Part shown: positions 41,186 to 50,521 of the stretch, one piece after another
How the letters are laid out: every line of letters starts with the position of its first letter
Position numbering within the stretch: the first letter of the stretch is position 1
Assembly: GCF_008180725.1 (NCBI RefSeq)
Contig: NZ_VTEV01000001.1
Location: forward strand, 651,269 to 715,268
DNA from: Sutcliffiella horikoshii
Lineage (GTDB): Bacteria > Bacillota > Bacilli > Bacillales > Bacillaceae_I
DNA length: 64,000 bases
Direction of reading: 5' to 3'
Program-made: the position numbers and the translations under genes
Notes under the pieces: generated by a model
The model's database searches: none
Seen by the model: only the letters and a program-made list of their open reading frames with translations
What the model was told of the DNA's origin: nothing

Positions 41186-42505
41186 CTATATGTTTTGACT
41201 GACTGCAGCATGTTTGGACTTTCCGGTAGCTACAAATAGTGCTTGATCTAAATCATTTTGCAAATCCTTTAGCGACTCAATTCCAACAGATAATCGAATT
41301 AGATCTTCTGTAACTCCCGATTTAATTAAGTCGTCACCTGTTAGCTGTTGATGTGTTGTGGAAGCTGGGTGAATGATTAAAGATTTGGCATCTCCGACAT
41401 TTGCCACATGAGACCAAAGATTAATGCTATCAATAGCCTTTCTCCCTGCATCCCTTCCGCCTTTAATTCCAAAGTTTACAATGGAACCATTTCCCTTACC
41501 CAAATACTTTCTGGCAAGTGAATGCGCTGGATGATTTGGTAGTCCAGGATAAGAAACCCACTCTACTGCAGGGTGATCCTGTAAGTATTTCGCTAATTCC
41601 AACGCATTCTCATTATGCTTTTCTACTCGTAAATGTAAGGTTTCAAGCCCCTGTAAAAGTAAAAAAGCATTTTGAGGACTTAAGCATGCTCCAAAATCTC
41701 TTAAAAGTTGAACTCTTAGCTTCACTGCGAATGCAAGATTCCCAAAAGTTTGTGCATACTTAATTCCGTTATAACTTTCATCCGGCTCCGTGAATCCAGG
41801 GAAGTTTGGATGGTCCCAGTTAAAATTACCGCCATCCACTACTATTCCGCCAATGGTTGTTCCATGGCCCCCAATCCATTTAGTTGCAGAGTGAACAACA
41901 ATATCTGCTCCCCACTTGATAGGGTTGCAAAGGTAAGGGGAAGCAAAAGTATTGTCAATGATTAGTGGTATAGAGTTATCATGGGCTACCTTTGCTACTG
42001 CTTCCACATCCAGTACACGCAAGCTTGGATTTCCAATAATCTCTCCAAATATCCCCTTCGTTTTCGGTGTAATGGCATTTCGGAAATTCTCCGGATCTGT
42101 TGCATCTACAAACTTTACCTTAATACCGTACTTAGGAAGTGTTACAGCAAAGAGATTATAGGTTCCGCCATATAAATTTTCTGCAGCTACAATTTCATCT
42201 CCAGCATGGGCAATGTTCAAAATCGCAAAGGCAATGGCTGACATCCCAGAGCTAGTAGCAACAGCTGCTGCCCCTCCTTCTAGGAGAGCAAGCCTTTTTT
42301 CAAGTACATCTACCGTTGGATTCATGATTCTTGTGTATATATTGCCAAATTCATTTAACGCGAATAGATTTTGAGCATGGTCCGTGTTGTCGAAAACATA
42401 GGAAGTTGTTTGATAAATAGGTACTGCCCGTGAACCTGTCGTCGGATCGGGCGTTTGTCCTCCGTGCAATAATACAGTTTCCACATCATAGTTTGGTTTT
42501 GTCAT
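41186..42505 (-). CDS. metY: O-acetylhomoserine sulfhydrylase
   Basis: The 439-residue PLP enzyme converts O-acetylhomoserine and sulfide to homocysteine. It has the Cys/Met metabolism fold with the PLP lysine in VHSATKWIGGHGT and YTRIMNPTVDVLEKRLALLE near the N-terminus. GG(A/G)AAVATSSGMSAI and NLYGGTYNLFAV carry cofactor contacts. Its length of about 430-440 fits MetY rather than MetB/MetC (about 380). Start 42505 has GGAGG at 8 bases; a start 5 codons upstream is less likely. It directly follows the SAM-I riboswitch. Confidence 0.93.
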   Translation of the reverse strand: MTKPNYDVETVLLHGGQTPDPTTGSRAVPIYQTTSYVFDNTDHAQNLFALNEFGNIYTRIMNPTVDVLEKRLALLEGGAAAVATSSGMSAIAFAILNIAHAGDEIVAAENLYGGTYNLFAVTLPKYGIKVKFVDATDPENFRNAITPKTKGIFGEIIGNPSLRVLDVEAVAKVAHDNSIPLIIDNTFASPYLCNPIKWGADIVVHSATKWIGGHGTTIGGIVVDGGNFNWDHPNFPGFTEPDESYNGIKYAQTFGNLAFAVKLRVQLLRDFGACLSPQNAFLLLQGLETLHLRVEKHNENALELAKYLQDHPAVEWVSYPGLPNHPAHSLARKYLGKGNGSIVNFGIKGGRDAGRKAIDSINLWSHVANVGDAKSLIIHPASTTHQQLTGDDLIKSGVTEDLIRLSVGIESLKDLQNDLDQALFVATGKSKHAAVSQNI

Positions 42506-42535
42506 CCTACATTCCTCCAATATTCTATTTTTAAC

Positions 42536-42690
42536 AAAATAAAAACCCCTTCCTAAGAAGAGGTTATAATTCCTCCTCTTATCTCTCAGGCTACTTCGCC
42601 TGCAGGAATTAGCACCAACTCAAGAAATTTAATTCTTGAAGGTTGCCGGACTTCATCGGGCCTGATCCCTCAGTCACTCTGGATAAGAGT
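42536..42690 (-). promoter_or_regulatory. SAM-I (S-box) riboswitch with terminator upstream of metY
   Basis: On the minus strand the aptamer (42574-42690) begins CTCTTATCCAGAGTGACTGA, continues GGGATCAGGCCCGATGAAGT then CCGGCAACC and closes GATAAGAG. These are the conserved S-box elements. A terminator follows (arms AACCTCTTC and GGAAGGGGTT, then TTTTTATTTT) at 42536-42566. SAM binding should stabilise termination and turn off metY-metX-hom. The remaining bases between it and clpE carry the clpE promoter. Confidence 0.95.
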
Positions 42691-42868
42691 TATTTAGTTG
42701 GTTAATACGTTAAAACATAATAGTTTATAATCTACGTTATTCTAAGGAGACATAATTATTACTAAAACTTTTTGCAATCATAGCACCTGTAAACCACTAA
42801 AGTCAATAAAATATTCTGAAATTTTAAACACAACTCACTCTTCCACTAATTTCCTAAAAGCAAACTAC

Positions 42869-42932
42869 TTGAAAGTCAAAAAAGGTCAAAGTATAATAAC
42901 CATACAACCTTTAAAGGTCAAAATAAGTCAAA
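42869..42932 (+). promoter_or_regulatory. clpE promoter with two CtsR operators
   Basis: TTGAAA (42869-42874) and TATAAT (42892-42897) are 17 bases apart. The CtsR heptad pair AGTCAAA-AAA-GGTCAAA (42874-42890) lies in the spacer, and a second pair GGTCAAA-ATA-AGTCAAA (42916-42932) lies downstream. Both match the CtsR direct-repeat consensus, so repression by CtsR and heat induction are expected. Confidence 0.93.
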
Positions 42933-43008
42933 CTTTTATCCAAGGTGAAATGCTTACCTATCAGAATGATGGTAGCATTGCACAACAATATGAGGAGGTA
43001 GCATGTAG

Positions 43009-45141
43009 ATGAAATGTCAAAAGTGTGAAGTGAATAACGCAACCATTCAATTTAAATTTCGCTCTAAAAACGAGCAAGCACAACTAGTCTTATGCTCTTC
43101 CTGCTTTGAAGAAGTAAGAGCACAATTGAAATCTCCAACCCCACATGATTTTTTCTCTGACTTGCCTTTTATGAGCGGCTCGTCCAATGAGAAAGACGGA
43201 TGGAACGGCGCAACTCAACACCCACCATCAGGAAGCAACAAAGGTGGAAGCATACTTGATGAGCTAGGGAAAAATATAACCAATATTGCCAAAACAGGTC
43301 TTATTGATCCTGTCATTGGCCGTGATAAAGAAATTAAACGTGTTATTGAAATACTGAATAGAAGAACTAAAAATAACCCTGTCTTAATTGGAGAGCCAGG
43401 TGTAGGTAAAACTGCCATAGTAGAAGGATTAGCCCTGAAAATTGTAGAGGGTGACGTTCCTTCAAAATTAAAAAACAAGGAAATTTACTTGTTGGATGTA
43501 GCTTCCCTTGTTGCAAACACGGGAATTAGAGGTCAATTTGAAGAACGCCTTAAACAAGTGATTGCAGAACTACAAAATAAAAAGAATGTCATTTTATTTG
43601 TGGATGAACTACACCTAATTGTAGGCGCAGGCTCAGCTGATGGCTCTATGGATGCAGGAAACATCCTAAAACCTGCATTGGCAAGGGGTGAACTTCAATT
43701 GGTAGGGGCAACGACTTTAAAAGAATACCGTCAAATTGAAAAAGATGCCGCACTTGAACGCCGCTTCCAACCGGTAACTGTGAAAGAACCGTCTACAGAA
43801 GAGGCATTAAAAATAATCAAAGGCATTCAGTCAAAATATGAAGATTACCATCAGGTTTCCTATACTGAAGATGCCATTAAAGCGTGTGTAGAGTTATCAC
43901 ATCGTTATATTCAAGACCGTTTCTTACCAGACAAAGCGATAGATCTTTTAGATGAAGCAGGTTCAAGAAAAAATCTGACTCTAAATACGATTGATTTGGA
44001 ACAAATTGATGCTCGTCTAAGTAAAATCGAAAAAGAAAAAAAGGCCGCGTTATCTAAAGAAGATTACGAAACTGCAGCCAAATTACGGGATGAAGAAGAA
44101 AAGTTAGAAGAAAAAAGAAACTCTAACAATGATGTAGAATCTGAGCGCGGTAAAGTAACCCTAGAAGATATCCAACTCATCATGGAAGAAATGTCAGGGA
44201 TCCCAATAGGTAAATTGCAAGTTGATGAACAAGTAAAATTAAAAAACCTTGCAACAAACCTCAACAAAAAAGTAATAGGACAAGAACAAGCAGTTAATAA
44301 GATAACCAAAGCCATCCGCAGAAGCCGTGCTGGCTTAAAAAGGAAAGAACGTCCAATCGGGACCTTCTTATTCGTAGGACCTACAGGTGTAGGGAAAACA
44401 GAATTGACTAAGTCACTGGCCGAAGAGCTCTTTGGAACGAAAAATTCCTATATTCGCTTTGATATGAGTGAGTACATGGAGAAGCATGCTGTTTCCAAAC
44501 TCATTGGCTCCCCTCCCGGCTATGTTGGTCACGAGGAAGCAGGACAGCTGACAGAAAAAGTTCGCCGCAATCCTTACAGCATCATTTTGCTTGATGAAAT
44601 GGAAAAAGCTCATCCCGACGTTCTGCACCTGTTCTTGCAGGTAATGGAAGATGGCCGTTTAACCGACAGTCAAGGAAGAACGGTAAGCTTTAAGGATACA
44701 GTTATCATTATGACAAGTAATGCAGGAGTAACGGATAAGAAAATAACCGTTGGCTTTGAAAAGCAGGAGTCTCCTGGAACGAGTTCCGTTATCGAAGGCT
44801 TATCTAACTATTTCAAACCGGAGTTCCTAAACCGTTTTGATGGCATCATCGAGTTTTCACAACTGCAAAAAGAACACTTATTATCCATTGTCGATATTAT
44901 GCTCGGTGAATTGACTGAGATGTTGAGACAAGAACGTCAGTGTGAACTAACAATTTCAGATGCTGCAAAGGAAAGACTGATTGAGCTTGGGTACAATCCT
45001 GCTTACGGTGCAAGACCATTGCGCCGCGTTATCCAAGAACATGTGGAAGATCCAATTACTGACTTACTGTTGGATGGAGATACTCTTGAGAAGATACATG
45101 TGGATGTTACGAATAATGAAATCGAAGTAAACGGAAAATAA
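43009..45141 (+). CDS. clpE: Clp protease ATPase subunit ClpE
   Basis: The 710-residue Hsp100 ATPase begins with the ClpE-specific zinc-finger region: [17 protein letters not shown], then [11 protein letters not shown] module 1 has Walker A GEPGVGKT and Walker [13 protein letters not shown] short coiled-coil UVR-type middle domain follows ([20 protein letters not shown]). AAA module 2 has GPTGVGKTE and [10 protein letters not shown], then the C-terminal D2-small domain. It unfolds damaged proteins for ClpP and also destabilises CtsR. GAGGAGG lies 10 bases before the ATG, and two CtsR operators upstream make it a class III heat-shock gene. A terminator follows. Confidence 0.96.
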   Translation: MKCQKCEVNNATIQFKFRSKNEQAQLVLCSSCFEEVRAQLKSPTPHDFFSDLPFMSGSSNEKDGWNGATQHPPSGSNKGGSILDELGKNITNIAKTGLIDPVIGRDKEIKRVIEILNRRTKNNPVLIGEPGVGKTAIVEGLALKIVEGDVPSKLKNKEIYLLDVASLVANTGIRGQFEERLKQVIAELQNKKNVILFVDELHLIVGAGSADGSMDAGNILKPALARGELQLVGATTLKEYRQIEKDAALERRFQPVTVKEPSTEEALKIIKGIQSKYEDYHQVSYTEDAIKACVELSHRYIQDRFLPDKAIDLLDEAGSRKNLTLNTIDLEQIDARLSKIEKEKKAALSKEDYETAAKLRDEEEKLEEKRNSNNDVESERGKVTLEDIQLIMEEMSGIPIGKLQVDEQVKLKNLATNLNKKVIGQEQAVNKITKAIRRSRAGLKRKERPIGTFLFVGPTGVGKTELTKSLAEELFGTKNSYIRFDMSEYMEKHAVSKLIGSPPGYVGHEEAGQLTEKVRRNPYSIILLDEMEKAHPDVLHLFLQVMEDGRLTDSQGRTVSFKDTVIIMTSNAGVTDKKITVGFEKQESPGTSSVIEGLSNYFKPEFLNRFDGIIEFSQLQKEHLLSIVDIMLGELTEMLRQERQCELTISDAAKERLIELGYNPAYGARPLRRVIQEHVEDPITDLLLDGDTLEKIHVDVTNNEIEVNGK

Positions 45142-45146
45142 TATAG

Positions 45147-45182
45147 TAAAGACTGTCCAAATCGGGCAGTCTTTTTTTTTTT
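45147..45182 (+). terminator. Terminator of clpE
   Basis: AAAGACTGTCC and GGGCAGTCTTT pair around AAATC, followed by a run of T. Confidence 0.88.
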
Positions 45183-45202
45183 GATAAGAAAGTATGAAAA
45201 AC

Positions 45203-45333
45203 TGTTTATTTCCGTTCCAGGCACTTCGCTTGCCTGCGGGCGGTCCGTCCGGGAGCCTCCTCGGCTTGCGCCTGCGGGGTCTCCCCTGTCCCTTCCTCCC
45301 GCGGGCGTCTGCGCGCCTTCCACTCCAATCAAC
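45203..45333 (+). repeat. GC-rich dispersed repeat, subtype B, uninterrupted
   Basis: It starts TGTTTATTTCCGTTCCAGG, has the core CGGGAGCCTCCTCGGC and GCCTGCGGGGTCTCCCC, and ends CACTCCAATCAACTA. Because it is uninterrupted it provides the reference for the split copy at 10957-11312. Confidence 0.7.
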
Positions 45334-45417
45334 TAGGGAATCTCAATCACCTGAAAAGATAAAAAGTCCGGTCTAAATTGAGTTTGAAAAAAACCCTTTT
45401 CTTTTCAAGTGATTTTC

Positions 45418-45550
45418 AGCTGTGGAATGGAGCAAATGGCGAAGACTCCTGAGGGATAGATAGCGCTAGGTGGAGACCCCGCAGTCGTAGCCGAGGAGGC
45501 TCTCGTCAGCCCCTAGGAAAGCGAAGCCATTTGCGGAAAGGAACAGCGGC
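45418..45550 (-). repeat. GC-rich dispersed repeat, subtype A core, inverse orientation
   Basis: It begins AGCTGTGGAATGGAGCAAA, has GGCGAAGACTCC, GGTGGAGACCCC and ends GAAGCCATTTGCGGAAAGG then AACAGCG. It faces the subtype B copy at 45203. Together the two fill most of the gene-free stretch 45183-45591. Confidence 0.7.
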
Positions 45551-45591
45551 GATTAGCCATTAAAAAATGTTTTATACCTTATATTTGATAC

Positions 45592-45924
45592 CTATATATC
45601 CAAATCACCGTTTAGATCCAGTCCCAGTCCTCTTCTGTAGAAGCGGAATCCCCGACTTTTAAATTCTGGTATATAAAATTTCATCTTGGAGTTACCAAGG
45701 TTGCCGATAAATATTAAATTGTATCGTGTGAAACCTTGAAGGGTCAATGAACGAAGCGGTTCCCTGATATCATTGTCCGGATCTATAATGACATCCACTA
45801 TCTCCTGCTGGATGATTTTTTCATTCATGATGGAATTGGCGTTCTCCACTTTAGTTTTCGATTGACACGCCGAAACATTAAAAAGCAACACAATAGAAAA
45901 TACTACATGAAACATACAAGCCAC
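45592..45924 (-). CDS. Small lipoprotein, unknown function
   Basis: The 110-residue protein starts with GTG at 45924 (GGGAGG 8 bases upstream), giving a hydrophobic signal sequence and a lipobox (LLFNVSAC), then a short domain including VDVIIDPDNDIREPL and FYIPEFKSRGFRFYRRGL. It lacks a clear basic N-region. The mature part of about 90 residues has no match that I recognise. Transcribed alone downstream of the deacetylase lipoprotein, with a gap of about 80 bases, so the two might be co-expressed. Confidence 0.7.
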   Translation of the reverse strand: MACMFHVVFSIVLLFNVSACQSKTKVENANSIMNEKIIQQEIVDVIIDPDNDIREPLRSLTLQGFTRYNLIFIGNLGNSKMKFYIPEFKSRGFRFYRRGLGLDLNGDLDI

Positions 45925-46003
45925 GATACCAACCTCCCACTCTTATCGTGACCCTAAGCTCCATCATTATGTGATTTCCCATCATTTGTTACAAAACTGT
46001 AAT

Positions 46004-46909
46004 CTACTCTAAATCATACTCATGTAAATGAACAAAGCTAAAACCTTGTTCCAATAAGGCCATTACAGCATCTTTTACTCCTTCTGCTGTATCACTTTGA
46101 GGTTGATTCATATGCAAAATGATGATGGAGCCTGGATTTGCTTTTAACATTTCCTGCGATACTTCCTCCTTCGTAAAAGTTGCGCCACCATCACCTATGA
46201 CATCAAAGTTGACCACTTGTACACCTAAGTCTTCCGCAATTTGAACAGCTGTATCATCATAAAATGCGGTACCCGAGCGAAAATATTGTGGTATCTCTCC
46301 TGTTATCTCAAATATTTTTATTTGGTTTTCCATTATCTCTGCCACTATTTCATCTTGGGAAGAAGTACTAGAAATTCCCCAAGCACTTCTTGGAGTAACC
46401 GAAAGCGGCTTATGTTCAGTCCCATGGTTTTGAATCGTGAAAAGTGGATTTGCTGCAAGTTCTACAAATGCCTCATATTGTTCATCAATCCACCTCGCAT
46501 TGACAAAGAGATCTGCTTTTATTTTGTTTTCTACTAGAAAAGAAATTAGGTCTTCATCATATCCGCTTCCATTTTCACCACCACATGCATCCAACGTAAG
46601 GGCAATCACCTTCTCCTCTGTTTTTAAGCGAGTTTTGACCCCTGCTACATACTCTGAAAATTGCGACGAATCGCTATAGACTTGTGCATTTACTTCTAAT
46701 GCGAGATCCTCCAGCTCCTGTTTTCTTGGGTCTTTCTCTATGTTTTCACTGTCTGGATTTTTATTTTTTTCCTCTGTAGGAACATTCCTTTGTTCTGGAG
46801 CCTCGTTAATTTCCTTAACTTTATGTTCTGTTACATTCGTATTTGTGAACGATGAACATCCCATTGTTATGATCAGCATAAACATAAATACCACAGACCT
46901 TTTTCCCAT
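46004..46909 (-). CDS. Polysaccharide deacetylase-family lipoprotein
   Basis: The 301-residue protein has a lipoprotein signal peptide ending ITMGC, an acidic linker of about 45 residues and a NodB-type deacetylase domain from about residue 95. Motifs are LTLDACGG (motif 1, with Asp; usual TFDDG is altered), FTIQNHGTEHKPL (motif 2, His pair) and FRSGTAFYDD (motif 3). The C-terminal part is VNFDVIGDG and IILHMNQPQ. The altered first motif (DACGG in place of DDG) is seen in a distinct clade of deacetylases. Peptidoglycan or another wall glycan outside the membrane is the likely substrate. Confidence 0.87.
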   Translation of the reverse strand: MGKRSVVFMFMLIITMGCSSFTNTNVTEHKVKEINEAPEQRNVPTEEKNKNPDSENIEKDPRKQELEDLALEVNAQVYSDSSQFSEYVAGVKTRLKTEEKVIALTLDACGGENGSGYDEDLISFLVENKIKADLFVNARWIDEQYEAFVELAANPLFTIQNHGTEHKPLSVTPRSAWGISSTSSQDEIVAEIMENQIKIFEITGEIPQYFRSGTAFYDDTAVQIAEDLGVQVVNFDVIGDGGATFTKEEVSQEMLKANPGSIIILHMNQPQSDTAEGVKDAVMALLEQGFSFVHLHEYDLE

Positions 46910-46962
46910 TTTCCTTCCATCCCCTGTGCATTTCGACTTTTTCTTCCAAACATAAAATCCAA

Positions 46963-47019
46963 AAAAAGATGACTAGTTAATTGACTCACTATAATATAAG
47001 TGAGCCAATCAACTAGTCA
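46963..47019 (-). terminator. Long-stem terminator of murE
   Basis: On the minus strand GACTAGTTGATTGGCTCACT pairs with AGTGAGTCAATTAACTAGTC through a stem of about 20 base pairs with small mismatches, followed by CATCTTTTTTT. Confidence 0.85.
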
Positions 47020-47035
47020 GCCTATATCCATTTCT

Positions 47036-48526
47036 CTATGTTGTAGGTATGGTTTCTGTAAGTGGAAAGGCCTGTATTGCTTTGAGCGTAATTTCTTTTT
47101 CATCAAATGGAACGGATTCATTCCCAATCAATTGATAATTTTCATGACCCTTACCGGCAATAAGGATAACATCCCCTTCACCAGCAATTTCAACAGCTCG
47201 GATGATTGCTTGTTCCCGATCAGGTATACACTCAAAGTTTTCATGAGTGGCTCCAGCAGCCATCCCCTGGACAATTTCTTCTCCAGGCTCATCAAGTGGA
47301 TTATCCGTAGTAAAGATGACATATTCTGATTTTTCGGTTGCAATTCTACCCATTTTAGGGCGTTTATCTTTGTCTCTTCCTCCACCTGTGCCGATAATGG
47401 AAATAATTTTTTGCTTAGAGAACATGCGTATGCTGTCCAACGCTTTGCCGATTGCATCTTCAGTATGAGCATAATCAATGATAACATTGCGTTTATCACC
47501 AGTCTGAAGAGTTTGCATGCGTCCACTCGGAGGGTTAGTCTCTCTTAAGTGATTCAAGATACGTTCAAACGGCATCCCCTTATCCCAAAGGACGCAAATG
47601 ACGGATAAAATATTATAGACGTTAAACTCCCCAACGAATGGAATTTCTAACTCATATTCGCCAAAATTAGTTTCAAGGATGAAGCTTGTCTTATTTTCAA
47701 AGAACTTAATGTCACGCGCTTTGAAATCCGCATCGTTTTTAATTCCGTAAGTGATAATTCTAGCACCTGTCATTTGTATATAATCTTCGGTTGCTGCATC
47801 ATCCACGTTCAAGATTGCTGCTTTGTCTTTACGGAGGTCCTGTCCTAATTGAGCAAAAAGTAGACCTTTGGCGTTTTTATAATTCTCCATCGTCCCATGA
47901 AAATCGAGGTGGTCTTGTGTTAGGTTAGTGAATACACCGTTTTGGAATTCCACTCCGGCAAGACGGCCGAGAACTAGACCATGTGAGGATACTTCCATTA
48001 CGACATCCGTTACACCGGCTTCTACCATATCTTTTAGCATTCGTTGCATAGTTAATACGTCACTTGTCGTATTTTTACTTTCATACTTTTCTCCGTCTAT
48101 ATCGATTTCAATGGTACCGCTTAATCCGGTTTTATATCCTTCTTTTCTCATTACATTATTAATGACACTTGATACGGTCGTTTTACCATTGGTTCCTGTA
48201 ACCCCAACAATTCGAAGTTTGGTGGATGGATAGTCGAAGAATACATTGGCTAACTGACCCAAAGCGCGCTCAGTGTCTCTTACGTGCACATAGCAAATTC
48301 TCTCATCCAATTGTTCCGGCAGGTCCTGTACCACAATCACATTTGCGCCTTTTTCGATTGCTGATGGTATATAGCGGTGCCCATCCACTGTATAGCCTTT
48401 TATACAAACAAATACTGAGTCTGTTGTAACTTGTCTAGAATCAGAAAAAATATTAGAAACGGACAAAGGGAAATCACCGTATACTTTTAAGGTTGAAACA
48501 TTGGAAAATAATACATTTGTTTTCAT
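47036..48526 (-). CDS. murE: UDP-MurNAc-tripeptide synthetase (MurE), isolated from the dcw cluster
   Basis: The 496-residue Mur ligase has the ATP loop VTGTNGKTTV, the family's VVMEVSSHGLVLGR, TNLTQDHLDFHGTMENY and VIIDYAHTEDAIGKALDSI. MurE adds the third amino acid of the peptidoglycan stem. mDAP-adding enzymes carry DNPR at the specificity loop; here it is TDNPLDEPGEE, Leu in place of Arg, which leaves the amino acid uncertain. ATG 48526 has AAAGGAAG 8 bases upstream; GTG at 48535 overlaps that site. It lies away from division genes and has its own terminator, so it may be a second MurE. Confidence 0.88.
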   Translation of the reverse strand: MKTNVLFSNVSTLKVYGDFPLSVSNIFSDSRQVTTDSVFVCIKGYTVDGHRYIPSAIEKGANVIVVQDLPEQLDERICYVHVRDTERALGQLANVFFDYPSTKLRIVGVTGTNGKTTVSSVINNVMRKEGYKTGLSGTIEIDIDGEKYESKNTTSDVLTMQRMLKDMVEAGVTDVVMEVSSHGLVLGRLAGVEFQNGVFTNLTQDHLDFHGTMENYKNAKGLLFAQLGQDLRKDKAAILNVDDAATEDYIQMTGARIITYGIKNDADFKARDIKFFENKTSFILETNFGEYELEIPFVGEFNVYNILSVICVLWDKGMPFERILNHLRETNPPSGRMQTLQTGDKRNVIIDYAHTEDAIGKALDSIRMFSKQKIISIIGTGGGRDKDKRPKMGRIATEKSEYVIFTTDNPLDEPGEEIVQGMAAGATHENFECIPDREQAIIRAVEIAGEGDVILIAGKGHENYQLIGNESVPFDEKEITLKAIQAFPLTETIPTT

Positions 48527-48661
48527 AACAGTCACTTCCTTTTCTGATACTAAAAAAATTAATGATAGTATCTTATGTACCTTACCGATTTTTTTCGGAT
48601 TTTAAATCTATTTTGGTTAAAGTATACCCTTTATTCTACAAAATTTGCGGTAAAAGTGAAA

Positions 48662-48694
48662 GAAAAAGCTGTCGAAGGATACGACAGCTTTTTC
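48662..48694 (-). terminator. Terminator of the M3 peptidase gene
   Basis: On the minus strand AAAAAGCTGTCG and CGACAGCTTTTT pair around TATCCTT. T-run is part of the second arm. Confidence 0.85.
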
Positions 48695-48696
48695 TC

Positions 48697-50391
48697 TTAT
48701 AACGCTTTATCATTCACTTCATTTAAATAGCTTTCAATCTCTCCGACAACGGACTCTACGCAACCATCTTCAAATGGAGAGCGAAGTCCAGCGAATTTCA
48801 CTAGGTCGACAAATGATTTGCTTCCACCTTGTTTGCATAGTTCCAAATAAGAGTTCCATGCAGATTCAGGATTTTCTTGTGAAAGTTTCCAATATTGCAG
48901 GGCACAAATTTGAGCCAAAGTGTAATCAATATAATAGAAAGGTGTACGATAAATGTGGCCTTGACGTTGCCAGAAACCACCTGCTTCTAAATAGGTATTC
49001 CCATCGTAATCACGGCCCGGCAAGTATTTCTTTTCAATTTCCCTCCAGGCTTGATTTCTTTCAGCTGGCGAAGCATCTGGGTTTTGGTAAACATAATGTT
49101 GGAATTCATCAACCGCTACACCATATGGCAAGAAGGAGATCGCTCCACTTAAGTGAGAGAACTTATACTTTTCTGTATCCTCTTTGAAGAACAGGTTCAT
49201 CCACGGCCAAGTAAAGAATTCCATGCTCATAGAATGGATTTCACAAGCCTCATATGTTGGCCAGTTATACTCAGGCACATCAAAATCACGGCTCATATAA
49301 ACTTGGAATGCATGTCCAGCTTCATGTGTTAAAACGTCAATATCTCCGCTCGTTCCATTAAAATTCGAGAAGATATATGGTGCCTTATAAGTCGGGATAT
49401 ATGTGCAATATCCTCCAGCTTCTTTCCCTTTTTTTGCAACAAGGTCCATCAAGTTCTTATCAATCATAAATTGGAAGAACTCTTTTGTCTCTACCGATAA
49501 CTCTTCATACATTTGTTTCCCATTTTCAATGATCCACTCAGGTGTTCCTTTTGGCTTTGCGTTACCCGTTCTAAATTTAAATCCTTCGTCAAAATACTTC
49601 ATGGAGTCTACACCGATTCGCTCCTGCTGCCTTTTAGATAGCGTTTCTACCAATGGAACGATGGAATCTTTAACTTGATTTCGGAATTTAGCAACCATCT
49701 CCGCATTATAATCTGTACGGGTCATACGGGCATATCCCAGCTCCACAAAACTATCATAGCCAAGCTTCTTTGCCATTTTCGTACGAATTTTGACAAGTTG
49801 ATCAAAGATCTCATCAAACTCTTCTTGGTTCTCTTGGAAGAAACCAAACTTAGCTTCACTTGCTTGCTTACGAACGTCACGGTCCTCGGACTCTGTATAG
49901 GGATCTAATTGAGCAAGCGTAAGTTCTTCTCCGTTAAAATTAATTTTTGCGGAAGCAACCAACTTAGAGTATTTAGTTGTAAGTTTATTTTCAAGCTGGA
50001 GGTCTTCGATAATCGCATCATCAAATGTTTTCAATTCACATTCTGCCAGAGCAAATAGCTGTGTTCCCCATTTTTCTTCAAGCTCGTTTCTGAATGGTGA
50101 TTTAATCAGTGCTTTATAAAATTTTGTTTCCAATGATTTCGTCAGCGGTTCGATCTCATCAAGGAAATCCTGTTCTTCTTTGTAAAACTCGTCGTTCGTG
50201 TCAATGGAATGACGAATATAAACTAGGTTGAAATCTGTACTTAATTGATTTCGAACATCATTGATTTCCCGAATCGCTTCCTCCTGCATTGCAACAGATT
50301 CTGCCGCCTCAAATCTCTCAACAGCAGCCATAAACCTCTTCTCCACCTCATCCATATTAGGACGAGAATAACCAAACTCTTCAAATCTCAT
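48697..50391 (-). CDS. M3-family oligoendopeptidase
   Basis: The 564-residue zinc metallopeptidase has the thermolysin-like motif LTHEAGHAFQVYMSR (HExxH) and the third ligand region EIHSMSMEFFTWPWM. N-terminal helices (RYxRPNMDEVEKRFMAAVER type) and the PRxxxGAYC-type region typical of PepF are also visible (AGGYCTYIPTYKAPYIFSN). Such cytoplasmic enzymes degrade short peptides. AAAGGGGAT lies about 9 bases before the ATG. Transcribed alone, with terminator. Confidence 0.92.
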   Translation of the reverse strand: MRFEEFGYSRPNMDEVEKRFMAAVERFEAAESVAMQEEAIREINDVRNQLSTDFNLVYIRHSIDTNDEFYKEEQDFLDEIEPLTKSLETKFYKALIKSPFRNELEEKWGTQLFALAECELKTFDDAIIEDLQLENKLTTKYSKLVASAKINFNGEELTLAQLDPYTESEDRDVRKQASEAKFGFFQENQEEFDEIFDQLVKIRTKMAKKLGYDSFVELGYARMTRTDYNAEMVAKFRNQVKDSIVPLVETLSKRQQERIGVDSMKYFDEGFKFRTGNAKPKGTPEWIIENGKQMYEELSVETKEFFQFMIDKNLMDLVAKKGKEAGGYCTYIPTYKAPYIFSNFNGTSGDIDVLTHEAGHAFQVYMSRDFDVPEYNWPTYEACEIHSMSMEFFTWPWMNLFFKEDTEKYKFSHLSGAISFLPYGVAVDEFQHYVYQNPDASPAERNQAWREIEKKYLPGRDYDGNTYLEAGGFWQRQGHIYRTPFYYIDYTLAQICALQYWKLSQENPESAWNSYLELCKQGGSKSFVDLVKFAGLRSPFEDGCVESVVGEIESYLNEVNDKAL

Positions 50392-50448
50392 ATGTACTAT
50401 CCCCTTTACAAACAGACTTCACCTTACTTAATATTCGACATGAATCAA

Positions 50449-50488
50449 GAAATTCCTTGTGGGGTCTGACCCCACAAGGAAATTTTTT
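50449..50488. repeat. Palindromic repeat, GGGGTCTGACCCC core
   Basis: The palindrome AAATTCCTTGTGGGGTC / GACCCCACAAGGAAATTT is perfect apart from the centre and is followed by T-run on the plus strand. It shares core and AGGAA arms with the hairpin at 713-748. It may act as a terminator in either direction. Confidence 0.6.
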
Positions 50489-50494
50489 TGCAAC

Positions 50495-50521
50495 AAAAAA
50501 AAACCAACCTTTTAAAGGTCA
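50495..50521 (-). terminator. Terminator of the marR-type gene
   Basis: On the minus strand TGACCTTT and AAAGGTTGG-like arms pair around TAAA, followed by nine T residues. It overlaps the last codon of the gene. Confidence 0.7.
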
